Positions 1 through 7,688 of a DNA stretch of 64,000 bases are shown here, in pieces. Both the position numbers and the translations under genes were made by a program. Numbering within the stretch: position 1 is the first letter of the stretch; the number at the start of each line of letters is the position of its first letter. The DNA comes from Streptomyces sclerotialus (GTDB lineage: Bacteria > Actinomycetota > Actinomycetes > Streptomycetales > Streptomycetaceae), in assembly GCF_040907265.1 (NCBI RefSeq), contig NZ_JBFOHP010000002.1:3963501-4027500 (forward strand). Direction: 5' to 3'. The notes beneath the pieces are model-generated. The model was not told the origin of the DNA, ran no database searches, and saw nothing but the letters and a program-made list of their open reading frames with translations.

Positions 1-70
1 GGCAGGCTGCCCGGTACTGCCGCGGTTCCGCTCCGTCCCACGGCGCGCCAGGTCGACTAGGCTCATCTGT

Positions 71-691
71 GTGACGGCAGACGCGCCCGCTCCGGACCAT
101 GCCCAGTCCGCGCCGGACCACTTCGCCATCGTGGCGGTCGCCTGCTCAGCCGGCGGCATCCGCGCATTGAGCATGTTCCTGCAGCGGCTGGGCTCCGACC
201 TGCCCGTACCCGTACTGATCGTCCAGCACCTCGACCCCCGGCACGAGACGGTCCTCGCAGAACTGCTCGCCCGCCGCTCGGGGCTCACCGTCGAGCTGGC
301 GAAGGACAACGATCAGGTACAGGCCGGCACCGTCCACATCGCCCCGCCCGATCATCACCTGCTCGTCAGCACCGAGGGCGTGCTGACGCTCTCCCGCAGC
401 GCGCCGGTGCACTTCGTGCGGCCCGCTGCGGACCGGCTCTTCGAGTCGGTGGCCACGGCATACGGCCCGCGCGCCATCGTCTGTGTCCTCACCGGTACCG
501 GCCGCGACGGTTCGCAGGGAGCCGTCGCGGTGAAGTCACACGGTGGCACCGTCATCGCCCAGGATCCCCACACGGCAGAATTCAGTGGTATGCCAGAGGC
601 AGCCGTGGACACGGGACAGGCGGACTTCGTGCTACCTCTGGAGGAAATCGCCACGGTGGTCCGTGGCCTGGTCGAAACCAAGAGGCAATGA
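71..691 (+). CDS. Stand-alone CheB-type methylesterase domain protein
   Basis: 206 residues forming a single CheB catalytic domain with no receiver domain. The expected triad is visible: Ser26 in CSAGG, His53 in QHLDPRH and Asp146 in TGTGRDG. Established CheB proteins remove methyl groups from glutamates of chemoreceptors, but no chemoreceptor, CheA or CheW gene is seen here, so the substrate is unknown. The GTG start at 71 gives the full fold. The stop overlaps the start of the CheR-PAS gene by four bases (ATGA), so the two are probably translationally coupled and work as an opposed esterase/methyltransferase pair. Their placement before two GAF-ANTAR genes suggests a sensory role other than chemotaxis; that is inference. 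Confidence 0.9.
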   Translation: MTADAPAPDHAQSAPDHFAIVAVACSAGGIRALSMFLQRLGSDLPVPVLIVQHLDPRHETVLAELLARRSGLTVELAKDNDQVQAGTVHIAPPDHHLLVSTEGVLTLSRSAPVHFVRPAADRLFESVATAYGPRAIVCVLTGTGRDGSQGAVAVKSHGGTVIAQDPHTAEFSGMPEAAVDTGQADFVLPLEEIATVVRGLVETKRQ

Positions 692-2556
692 TGGCTGACA
701 CGCGGCAAGGCGAGACCGATGAGGGTCTGGAGTCGCTGCTCGGCTTTCTGAGAGACGCCCGGGGTTTCGACTTCACCGGATACAAGCGGTCCTCGCTCGG
801 CCGTCGCATCCGCAAGCGGATGGCCGACGTCTCCGTCGACAGCTACGCCGACTACCGCGATCTGCTGGAGACCAGCTCGGACGAGTTCGGCGCGCTGTTC
901 AACACGATCCTGATCAACGTCACCTCCTTCTTCCGCGATCCGGACTCCTGGACGTTCCTCCAGCACGAGGTGCTGCCGGAGCTGCTCGCCCACGTGGCGC
1001 CGGACCACGAGATCCGGGTGTGGAGCGCCGGCTGCTCCAGCGGCGAAGAGGCGTACTCGCTCGCGATGATGTTCGCCGAGGCGCTGGGCCTGGAGGAGAC
1101 CCTCAACCGCGTCAAGATCTACGCCACCGACGTGGACGAGGAGGCGCTGCGCGACTCGCGGACCGGTCTGTATTCGGCCAAGTCGCTGGAGTCGCTGCCA
1201 CCCGAGCTGCGGGAGCGGTACTTCGAGCAGAACGGCGCGCAGTACAGCTTCCGCCCCGACCTGCGCCGCCGGGTGATCTTCGGCCGGCACGACATCACGC
1301 GTGACGCCCCGATCTCCCGGCTGGACCTCCTGGTCTGCCGCAACACGCTGATGTACTTCAACGTCGAGGCGCAGACCCAGATCATCGACCGCTTCCACTT
1401 CGCCCTGCGCGAGAGCGGCTACCTCTTCCTGGGCAAGGCGGAGATGCTGCTGAACGACGCCGACCGGTTCGAGGTCATGAGCATGCGGCAGCGCGTGTTC
1501 CGGCGCCGTCCCGGCGACTCGGGCCCGCCGTACAGCCCGGCCCCGGTCAAGGTCCGGCCGAGCGGCGGCAACGAGACGCACTCCATCGCCCGCAACCGCC
1601 AGCTGCGCGACCTGATCCTGGACGCGGCGCCCGCTCCCTCGCTCGCCGTCGACATCGACGGCACCGTCGTAATGATCAACAACCACGCCCGTACGCAGTT
1701 CGCGCTGACCTCCAACGACATCGGGCGCCCGTTCCAGGACCTGGAGATCTCCTACCGCCCGGTCGAGCTGCGGTCCCTGATCGAGCAGGCCACGCACGAA
1801 CGCCGGACGCTGCGCGTCAACGGTGCCGAGCGCCGGGTCGGGGAGGAGGTGCAGTACTTCGACATCCTCCTCCAGCCGCTGCTGGCCTCCAACGGGATGC
1901 CGGCCGCCACCCACATCACGTTCACCGACGTCACCGTCGCCACGCAGCTGAAGTCGGAGGTCAAGCGCGTACGGGAAGACCTGGAGACCGCCTACGAGGA
2001 GCTCCAGTCCACCAACGAAGAGCTGGAGACGACGAACGAAGAGCTCCAGTCCAGCATCGAGGAACTGGAGACCACCAACGAGGAGCTCCAGTCCACCAAC
2101 GAAGAGCTGGAGACGACGAACGAGGAACTCCAGGCGGGCAACGAGGAACTGGAGACGATGAACGAGGAGATGCGGGTCCGCACCGAAGAGCTGGACCAGA
2201 CCCGTGCCTTCCTCGAAGGGGTGCTGACCAGCATCGCGGCCGGCGTGGTGGTCCTGGACAGCGACACCCGGGTGAAGAGCTGGAACCGCGGCGCCGCCGA
2301 GCTGTGGGGCCTGCGCCCGGACGAGGTGGCCGACGAGCTCTTCTTCTCGCTGGACTTCGGGCTGCCCGCGGAGAAGGTGCGCACCCTGGTCCAGGAGTGC
2401 CTGTCCGACGGCCGGCGTACGGGGCCCCTCGCCCTCCCGGCCGTGAACCGCATCGGCCGCAGCATCCACTGCACCGTGTCGTGTTCCCCGTTCGACGGCT
2501 ACAACGGCGGTGTCGTCCTGCTGATGGAAGAAGTACGTAACGCCTCCCCTTCTTGA
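688..2556 (+). CDS. CheR methyltransferase-PAS-coiled coil-PAS protein
   Basis: 622 residues. Residues about 10-270 form a CheR-type SAM-dependent methyltransferase, with the VWSAGCSSGEE motif I and DLLVCRNTLMYF. A first PAS-like segment lies around 305-420. Residues about 430-505 are a long coiled coil built from a near-perfect 14-residue repeat of the type EELQSTNEELETTN, which is also visible as a 42-bp DNA repeat at about 1990-2170. A second PAS domain fills about 508-615. Related CheB/CheR fusions often continue into a histidine kinase; this protein stops after the second PAS and so has no output kinase. It overlaps the CheB-like gene by four bases. An alternative ATG lies at 691. Confidence 0.9.
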   Translation: MMADTRQGETDEGLESLLGFLRDARGFDFTGYKRSSLGRRIRKRMADVSVDSYADYRDLLETSSDEFGALFNTILINVTSFFRDPDSWTFLQHEVLPELLAHVAPDHEIRVWSAGCSSGEEAYSLAMMFAEALGLEETLNRVKIYATDVDEEALRDSRTGLYSAKSLESLPPELRERYFEQNGAQYSFRPDLRRRVIFGRHDITRDAPISRLDLLVCRNTLMYFNVEAQTQIIDRFHFALRESGYLFLGKAEMLLNDADRFEVMSMRQRVFRRRPGDSGPPYSPAPVKVRPSGGNETHSIARNRQLRDLILDAAPAPSLAVDIDGTVVMINNHARTQFALTSNDIGRPFQDLEISYRPVELRSLIEQATHERRTLRVNGAERRVGEEVQYFDILLQPLLASNGMPAATHITFTDVTVATQLKSEVKRVREDLETAYEELQSTNEELETTNEELQSSIEELETTNEELQSTNEELETTNEELQAGNEELETMNEEMRVRTEELDQTRAFLEGVLTSIAAGVVVLDSDTRVKSWNRGAAELWGLRPDEVADELFFSLDFGLPAEKVRTLVQECLSDGRRTGPLALPAVNRIGRSIHCTVSCSPFDGYNGGVVLLMEEVRNASPS

Positions 2557-2581
2557 GGGAGGGCGGCGGTAGGCTGCGTAT

Positions 2582-3427
2582 ATGGAGACCGGAGGACCGT
2601 CCGGAGACGCAGCGGTCGCGTGGCAGAGGGCCGCGACGGCGCGGGAGCGCGCGGCCCGCGCGGAGGTCTTGGCCGCGCAGCAGGAAGCCCTTGCCCAGCA
2701 GGACCCGTCGTCGGTCCACGCGAAGATCGCAGCCAACCACCGCAGGTCCGCCAACTGCCACCGCTCCTCGGCCGAGCTCCAGGAGGCGTACGCCCGCCGC
2801 CTGACGGCCCTGCGTCAGCCGCACGAGCCGCTGCCCCTCTTCATGGGCGTGGTCGCGGACGCCTGCGGCACGAACAGCGCCGCGCTCACCCTGATCGGCT
2901 CCGACCACAGCCAGCTCGCGGTGGCCGCGTCCGACGAGGGGGCCCGCGCCGCCCAGGACCTGGAGTTCGTGCTCGGCGAGGGGCCGAGCACGGACGCCGC
3001 CGCCCGCCGCAGCCGCGTCTCCGCGGTGGGTACGGCCATCGAGCGGCGCTGGCCCTGCTACGGCCCGGCCGTCGCGGCGCTCGGCGTCGGCGAGGTGATC
3101 GCCGTCCCCCTGGAGACGGCCGACGGATGCCTGGGCTCGCTGGCGGTCTTCGACCCCCGGCCCGGTACGGCCACGGCCGCGGTCTTCGCCGACGTCACCG
3201 AGGCGCTGGTACGTACGGTGCTGCTCGGCCCGGACGCCGACCCGGAGCTGTACGGGGACACGGACCACCGGGACACCGTGCACCAGGCGGCGGGCATGCT
3301 GTCCGTGCAGGAACACTGCGCCGTCGGAGACGCCCTCTCGATGCTCAAGGCAAGGGCCTATGCCGAAGGGGTACCCGTCGATGAAATGGCGCGACGGATC
3401 GTGCATCGGGAGTATCGCCTTGCCTGA
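2582..3427 (+). CDS. GAF-ANTAR protein with N-terminal coiled coil
   Basis: 281 residues. An Ala/Arg/Glu/Gln-rich helix (about 12-75) is likely a coiled coil. A GAF sensor domain follows (about 80-215, with the LGEGPS and WPCYGPA motifs usual in actinobacterial GAF-ANTAR proteins). The C-terminal ANTAR domain (about 222-280) contains HQAAGMLSVQ. ANTAR domains bind paired hairpins in RNA and act as antiterminators, so the likely role is signal-dependent control of transcript elongation; ligand and RNA targets are unknown. It starts 25 bp after the CheR-PAS gene and probably shares its transcript. The Shine-Dalgarno sequence is weak, so the start is less certain than the frame. Confidence 0.86.
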   Translation: METGGPSGDAAVAWQRAATARERAARAEVLAAQQEALAQQDPSSVHAKIAANHRRSANCHRSSAELQEAYARRLTALRQPHEPLPLFMGVVADACGTNSAALTLIGSDHSQLAVAASDEGARAAQDLEFVLGEGPSTDAAARRSRVSAVGTAIERRWPCYGPAVAALGVGEVIAVPLETADGCLGSLAVFDPRPGTATAAVFADVTEALVRTVLLGPDADPELYGDTDHRDTVHQAAGMLSVQEHCAVGDALSMLKARAYAEGVPVDEMARRIVHREYRLA

Positions 3428-3483
3428 GAGGCAAAGATGGCGCAAGGTTCGCAGAGCGCTGCGACTGGCCTGAAGGGGGCGTC

Positions 3484-4215
3484 ATGACGACACCGGCACA
3501 GAAGATCGCCGATGTGTTCGTGCAACTGTCCGGAGGAAGCGCGGGCACGCCCTTGCAGGCCCCCGAGCTGCTGACCACCCTCGTGCGGTGCGGTCCCCAG
3601 CTGCTCGGCGTGCACGCGGTCGGCACGGTGGTGGCCCTGGACGACCGTACGGAACCGCAGATCGCCGGCTCCGAGGACAGCGCGCAGGAGCTGAAGCGGG
3701 AAGGGCTGCGCTGGTGCGAGGGCCCCGGTACCGACACCCGCCGCAGCGGCCGGCCGCTGCCCTGCACCGCGTTCGACAGCGAGGCCGCCATGCGGCGCTG
3801 GCCGCGGTACGCGCCCCGGGCGCTGGAGCTCGGGTACACGCGCGTCGCGGCCTACCCGCTGCGGACCCGTGAGCGGCCCGTGGGCGCGCTGGTCCTGCTG
3901 AGCTCGGCGGAGGACACCCCGATGTCCGAGGAGGCCGGTACGCTCGCCCAGTCGCTGGCGGACTTCACCGCGCTCGCCCTGATACGCGAACACGAACTGC
4001 AGAAGAGCCGGACCCTGTCCGGGCAGCTGGAACACGCGCTGGTCAGCCGTGTGATCATCGAGCAGGCCAAGGGTGTGCTCGCCAACAGCCTCGATCTCTC
4101 CATGGACGGTGCCTTCGCTCTCCTGCGCGGCCACGCCCGCACCCACCGCCGGCGGCTGACCGATGTCGCCCACGACGTGGTCGAGGGCCGGCTGAAGCTC
4201 GGCCTCGACGACTGA
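3484..4215 (+). CDS. GAF-ANTAR protein
   Basis: 243 residues with a GAF domain (about 20-165) and a C-terminal ANTAR domain (about 175-235) containing the classical VIIEQAKGVLA motif. A good ribosome-binding sequence (AGGGGG) precedes the ATG. It lies 56 bp downstream of another GAF-ANTAR gene, as the fourth gene of the CheB/CheR-PAS unit. The motif is closer to canonical ANTAR than that of the upstream paralogue, so the two may recognise different RNAs. Regulation and ligand cannot be read from the sequence. Confidence 0.88.
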   Translation: MTTPAQKIADVFVQLSGGSAGTPLQAPELLTTLVRCGPQLLGVHAVGTVVALDDRTEPQIAGSEDSAQELKREGLRWCEGPGTDTRRSGRPLPCTAFDSEAAMRRWPRYAPRALELGYTRVAAYPLRTRERPVGALVLLSSAEDTPMSEEAGTLAQSLADFTALALIREHELQKSRTLSGQLEHALVSRVIIEQAKGVLANSLDLSMDGAFALLRGHARTHRRRLTDVAHDVVEGRLKLGLDD

Positions 4216-4283
4216 GCGGGCCGGACACTCCCCGGCACTGTCCGGGAACCGCCGCACCCACTCCTGCAGTTGTCACACTGACG

Positions 4284-4305
4284 CGTTGTCATATCGATGA
4301 CAACG
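4284..4305. promoter_or_regulatory. Inverted repeat upstream of spo0M, candidate operator
   Basis: Perfect 9-bp arms CGTTGTCAT and ATGACAACG separated by four bases (ATCG), centred about 46 bp before the Spo0M start. The spacing and symmetry suit a dimeric repressor site overlapping the promoter; the binding protein is not known. Confidence 0.5.
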
Positions 4306-4340
4306 TCAACCACAGGACAAATGAAGGAGTGGACGCCGCG

Positions 4341-5375
4341 ATGGTGTTCAAACGGCTGCTCGGCGCCCTGGGCGTAGGGGGTCCCTCGGTGGACACGGTG
4401 CTGGAGGGCGGTGCCGTGCCGCCCGGCGGCACGCTGTCCGGACAGGTGCATCTGCAGGGCGGCAGCGCGGACTTCGACATCGAGCACCTCACGCTCGAAC
4501 TGGTCGCGCGGGTCGAGGCCGAGCACGAGGACGGCGAGCACGAAGGGTTCGTGACCTTCGACCGCTTCACCGTCGGCGGCGGCTTCCGCCTCGCCGAAGG
4601 GGAGCGGCGGAGCGTCCCGTTCGCCGTCACCGTGCCCTGGGAGACGCCGGTCACCGAGCTGTACGGCCAGTCGCTGGGCATTGTGCTCGGCGTACGGACC
4701 GAGCTGGCCGTGGCGGGCGCGAAGGACAAGGGCGATTTGGACCCGCTGGCCGTCGCCCCGCTGCCCGCGCAGGAGGCCGTGCTGGAGGCGCTGGGCCGGC
4801 TCGGCTTCGGCTTCCGCTCGGCCGACCTGGAGCTGGGCCACATCCGCGGCACGGGCCAGCGGCTGCCCTTCTACCAGGAGATCGAGCTGACCCCCGCGCC
4901 GCAGTACGCGCACGCGCTGAACGAGCTGGAGGTGACCTTCCTGGCGGCGCCCGGCGGCCTGGAGGTGGTCCTGGAGGCCGACAAGCGCGGCGGGCTGTTC
5001 TCCGGCGGCCGCGACGCCGTCCACCGCTTCGCCGTGAGCCATGACGCCGTCGCGCATCTGGACTGGGACGCCGAGGTCGACGCGTGGGTGCGCCAGGTGG
5101 CCGGGCAGCAGGCCGCCGCCGCTCCGTACGTCCACGGCCACGGCGACGCGTACGGCCACGGAGACCCGTACGGGCACCACGGGCACGATTCGTCGCACGG
5201 GCACGTTGGGCATCACGACGGACACCACCGCTCCGGCCCCGGCACCGGGGCCGTCGTGGCCGGTGCCGCCGCGGGTGTGGCGGCCGGTGTCGTCGGCGGC
5301 TTCGTCGCGGCCGAGGTGATCGACGAGATCGGTGACGCCTTCGAGGACGAGGACGACGGCGGCGACGAGGGCTGA
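4341..5375 (+). CDS. spo0M: Spo0M-like sporulation-control protein, His-rich tail
   Basis: 344 residues. The first ~240 form the arrestin-like Spo0M fold (MVFKRLLGALGVGG start, then paired beta-sandwich segments). The ATG at 4341 is chosen because AAGGAG lies 12 bases upstream; the GTG at 4329 would sit directly on that ribosome-binding site. After the fold comes a His/Gly/Asp segment (about 255-300, roughly a dozen His with HGHG and GHHGH) that could bind metal. A Gly/Ala/Val hydrophobic stretch (about 305-325) and an Asp/Glu-rich end follow. Spo0M proteins influence sporulation in Bacillus and Streptomyces by a mechanism still unclear. A 9-bp inverted repeat just upstream may control it. 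Confidence 0.88.
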   Translation: MVFKRLLGALGVGGPSVDTVLEGGAVPPGGTLSGQVHLQGGSADFDIEHLTLELVARVEAEHEDGEHEGFVTFDRFTVGGGFRLAEGERRSVPFAVTVPWETPVTELYGQSLGIVLGVRTELAVAGAKDKGDLDPLAVAPLPAQEAVLEALGRLGFGFRSADLELGHIRGTGQRLPFYQEIELTPAPQYAHALNELEVTFLAAPGGLEVVLEADKRGGLFSGGRDAVHRFAVSHDAVAHLDWDAEVDAWVRQVAGQQAAAAPYVHGHGDAYGHGDPYGHHGHDSSHGHVGHHDGHHRSGPGTGAVVAGAAAGVAAGVVGGFVAAEVIDEIGDAFEDEDDGGDEG

Positions 5376-5425
5376 GAACCGGGCGGGGTGCGGCCGGTCC
5401 CCTGGGCCGGCCCGCGCCGTCAACT

Positions 5426-5441
5426 TCTACACCCGTGTAGA
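5426..5441. promoter_or_regulatory. BlaI-type operator upstream of terB-like gene
   Basis: TCTACACCCGTGTAGA, a palindrome with 7-bp arms and a 2-bp centre, ends 49 bases before the TerB-like start. It has the same layout as the palindrome at 7094-7109 next to the blaI gene. Both contain the TACA/TGTA core known for BlaI/MecI/CopY operators. Control by the BlaI protein encoded at 7221 is inferred. Confidence 0.6.
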
Positions 5442-5490
5442 TTTCAGCTCGCGTGAGCCCGCGCAAGCGACGGATGACGAGGAGAACGAC

Positions 5491-5946
5491 ATGGCTCTGT
5501 GGGACCGGATCAAGGACTCGGCGCAGACGATGCAGACCCAGCTGGTGGCGAAGAAGAACGACCTCAAGAGCGGCGCCTTCCGGGACGCGAGCATGGCGAT
5601 GTGCGCGCTGGTGGCCGCGGCGGACGGCAGCATCGACCCGTCCGAGCGCCGCCGGGTGGCCCAGCTGATCATGTCGAACGAGGTACTGCAGAACTTCCCG
5701 GCGGACGACCTGCAGCGCCGTTTCGACGGTTACCTCGACAAGCTCATCGCCGACTTCGACTTCGGCAAGGTGAGCGTGATGCAGGAGATCGGCAAGGTGA
5801 AGAAGAAGCCGACCGAGGCGCGGGCCGTCATCCAGATCGGCATCGTCATCGGCGGCGCGGACGGCGACTTCGACAAGACCGAGCAGGCCGTCGTGCGGGA
5901 CGTGTGCTTCGCGCTGGAGATCCCGCCGGCCGAGTTCGACCTGTGA
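5491..5946 (+). CDS. TerB-family tellurite-resistance-like protein
   Basis: 151 residues, all-helical, matching the TerB family: MCALVAAADGSIDPSERRRV in the first half and IVIGGADGDFDKTEQAVV in the second, two acidic segments typical of the metal-binding TerB fold. A GAGGAG ribosome-binding site lies 6 bases before the ATG. TerB proteins are cytoplasmic and associated with tellurite and general stress phenotypes; the biochemical role is unsettled. A BlaI-type palindrome lies just upstream, so expression may follow the BlaI/M56 signalling pair at 7.2-8.6 kb. No terD or terC neighbour is present. Confidence 0.85.
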   Translation: MALWDRIKDSAQTMQTQLVAKKNDLKSGAFRDASMAMCALVAAADGSIDPSERRRVAQLIMSNEVLQNFPADDLQRRFDGYLDKLIADFDFGKVSVMQEIGKVKKKPTEARAVIQIGIVIGGADGDFDKTEQAVVRDVCFALEIPPAEFDL

Positions 5947-5973
5947 CGCGGGGCCGGGTGCGGCCCGCGGCGG

Positions 5974-6237
5974 TCAGCTGCGGGCCCCCGGCTCGTCCTG
6001 CGCGCGGGACGGCTCGTCCTGGATGCGGGAACTGATCACGTCACCGGGACGGGCGCGGATCACCCGCGGGCGCGTGCCGTCGTCGTCCGGGTGGACGCCG
6101 TCCTTCATCGCCCTGGTCTCACTCTTGAGGATGCGGGTCGCCTTGCCGGCGGACCGTACGAGATCGGGCAGCCGCTTGGCCGCGAGCAGCACGATGACAA
6201 CGATGAGGAGCAGTGCGATCTCACTGATCCCGAACAT
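5974..6237 (-). CDS. TatA/TatE-family small membrane protein
   Basis: 87 residues. It starts MFGISEIALLLIVVIVLLAA, a single membrane helix, followed by KRLPDLVRSAGKATRILKSE, the amphipathic helix characteristic of TatA/TatE/TatB. An acidic-polar tail follows. The ATG at 6237 is preferred because it places the membrane helix at the N-terminus and has a purine-rich GAAGAGAGG upstream. TatA-type proteins form the pore of the twin-arginine translocase. The helix ends in KRLPDL rather than the usual FGxxKLPEL, so it is probably a divergent or accessory Tat component; no tatC is nearby. Confidence 0.8.
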   Translation of the reverse strand: MFGISEIALLLIVVIVLLAAKRLPDLVRSAGKATRILKSETRAMKDGVHPDDDGTRPRVIRARPGDVISSRIQDEPSRAQDEPGARS

Positions 6238-6286
6238 CCCGGCCCTCTCTTCCCCCTCCGCGCGGAGGGCACCCTGAGCGTACTGG

Positions 6287-7054
6287 TCAGCGCCGCGGCC
6301 CGGAATCGGGGCCGCTGAAGTCGGGTCCCGCGTAATCGGGGCTCGCGTAGTCCCCACTGGCGTAGTCCCCGCTCGCGTAGTCGGGTGCCGCGAAGTCCGG
6401 GCTGCTGTAGCCGAGCCGGGGCCGGGTGCCGTCCCGGCCGGGCCGTGGCGCCGACCGGAGCTGCCGCTCCAGGTACGGCACGATCCCGCGCTCCAGCAGC
6501 GCCAGCTGCCAGGCCTCGCGCGCCCGCCGCAGCCGCTCTTCGGGCGCGTCGGCGCCGGCCGCCCGGTGCCGGGCGGCGGTGCCCAGCAGCCCGGCCACCC
6601 CGCAGGCCAGGGACACCGCCGTGAGGACCACGGCCACCTGCCCGGCCGTGATCAGGGCGTCCGCGAGCGGGCGCTGGGAGGCGGCCAGCCGCAGCAGGTA
6701 GCCGAGCAGGAAGAAGACGACGGCCGCCACGGCCGCCAGGCTCGGCACGAGCACGCCGAGCAGGGGCAGCAGCCCGCGCCCCCGCCGCTCCGCCGCGTCA
6801 CCGGTCCCGGCGCCGCCCGCGCCGCCCTCCGCTTCCTCCCGCAGCGCGAGGTAGGTGCGGTACTCCGGTGCGGCCTCCGCCGCGAGCAGCGCGGCCTCGG
6901 CGAGGGCGCCGTCGCGCAGGCTCCGGGTGAGCTCGCCGGTGGGATCGGCGCGTACCGCCCGCGCGACCTCGCCGGTACTCAGCCCCCGCTCCACCAGCCG
7001 CTCGAAGTCCGCCTGGTCCCGCGCCCGCAGGCCGTCCCGCCGTAACCCTGCCAT
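6287..7054 (-). CDS. Two-TM membrane protein with pentapeptide-repeat tail
   Basis: 255 residues, family not recognised. Residues about 1-90 are soluble and helical (LxARDQADFERLVERGLSTGEVARAV...). Two hydrophobic segments follow at about 110-140 and 148-180, then a charged helix. The last 40 residues are a five-residue repeat of the form DYASG/DYASP/DFSGP, coded by 15-bp DNA repeats at about 6290-6410. The tail is Tyr/Asp/Ser-rich and should be disordered. The ATG at 7054 has GGGGAAG upstream. Its promoter region is shared with the divergent blaI gene and contains a BlaI-type palindrome, so joint control is plausible. Confidence 0.65.
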   Translation of the reverse strand: MAGLRRDGLRARDQADFERLVERGLSTGEVARAVRADPTGELTRSLRDGALAEAALLAAEAAPEYRTYLALREEAEGGAGGAGTGDAAERRGRGLLPLLGVLVPSLAAVAAVVFFLLGYLLRLAASQRPLADALITAGQVAVVLTAVSLACGVAGLLGTAARHRAAGADAPEERLRRAREAWQLALLERGIVPYLERQLRSAPRPGRDGTRPRLGYSSPDFAAPDYASGDYASGDYASPDYAGPDFSGPDSGPRR

Positions 7055-7093
7055 CGCTTCCCCGCTTCCGCCCCCGTTCCATGGCCTCTTGAA

Positions 7094-7109
7094 TCTACAG
7101 CACTGTAGA
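7094..7109. promoter_or_regulatory. BlaI-type operator between divergent genes
   Basis: TCTACAGCACTGTAGA (7-bp arms, 2-bp centre) lies between the two-TM membrane protein gene and blaI. It has the TACA/TGTA core of BlaI/MecI/CopY operators and matches the site at 5426-5441 at all six outer positions of each arm. It probably mediates autoregulation. Confidence 0.65.
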
Positions 7110-7220
7110 AACACGGCGGGACGTGCAGGCGTGCACCCTGGGCTCCCGTCAGTACGATGGCCGCTCCACCGAACGTACGAGCACACGTGCGGGCGGGGTG
7201 CGGCGGAGGGAGACGGCGGA

Positions 7221-7685
7221 GTGGACCGCGGAGCGGGCCGGCGAGCGGGTGACGGACGGCATGAGCGCGACCCCCGCGGGCGCCGGCGCGGCCAGGGCGA
7301 GCTGGAGGCACAGGTCCTGTCCGTGCTGCGGCTGTCCTCGGGCCCGGCGACCGCTGCCTGGGTGCAGGAACGTCTCGACGGCGACCTCGCCTACACCACC
7401 GTCATGACCATCCTGTCCCGGCTGCTGGCCAAGGGAGCCGTCACCCGCGAGCGCCTGGGCCGCGCCTTCGTATGGCAGGCCGCGTCCGACGAGGCCGGGC
7501 TCGCCGCGCTGCGGATGCGCCGGGTGCTGGACGCGGAGGCCGACCGGGAAGCGGTGCTGGCCAGCTTCGTCACGGCCCTCTCCCCCGACGACGAGCGGCT
7601 GCTGCGCGGCCTGCTCCACGAGGCGGCGGACGTCCCCGGCGCCGCCGACGGGACCGGCGCGCCGGAACAGACGCCGGAGGGCTGA
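7221..7685 (+). CDS. BlaI/MecI-family transcriptional repressor
   Basis: 154 residues. A winged-helix domain (about 22-95) contains QGELEAQVLSVLRL, TTVMTILSRLLAKGAVTRERLGR and the wing FVWQAA, as in BlaI/MecI. A helical dimerisation region follows (about 100-140). The GTG at 7221 is chosen because GGAGGGAG precedes it at proper spacing and the fold starts soon after. These repressors are inactivated by proteolysis triggered by an M56 peptidase; such a peptidase gene follows after 3 bp. Candidate operators are at 7094-7109 and 5426-5441. The inducing signal is unknown; no beta-lactamase gene is present. Confidence 0.88.
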   Translation: MDRGAGRRAGDGRHERDPRGRRRGQGELEAQVLSVLRLSSGPATAAWVQERLDGDLAYTTVMTILSRLLAKGAVTRERLGRAFVWQAASDEAGLAALRMRRVLDAEADREAVLASFVTALSPDDERLLRGLLHEAADVPGAADGTGAPEQTPEG

Positions 7686-7688
7686 CCG

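Noticed and set aside
71..2556. Part of a chemotaxis operon
   Set aside because: No cheA, cheW, cheY, receptor or flagellar gene in the window; the CheB part has no receiver domain.
355..2754. 799-codon open frame antisense to the CheB/CheR-PAS genes
   Set aside because: Arg/Val/Leu-biased translation with no domain, opposite to clear genes; typical of high-GC antisense frames.
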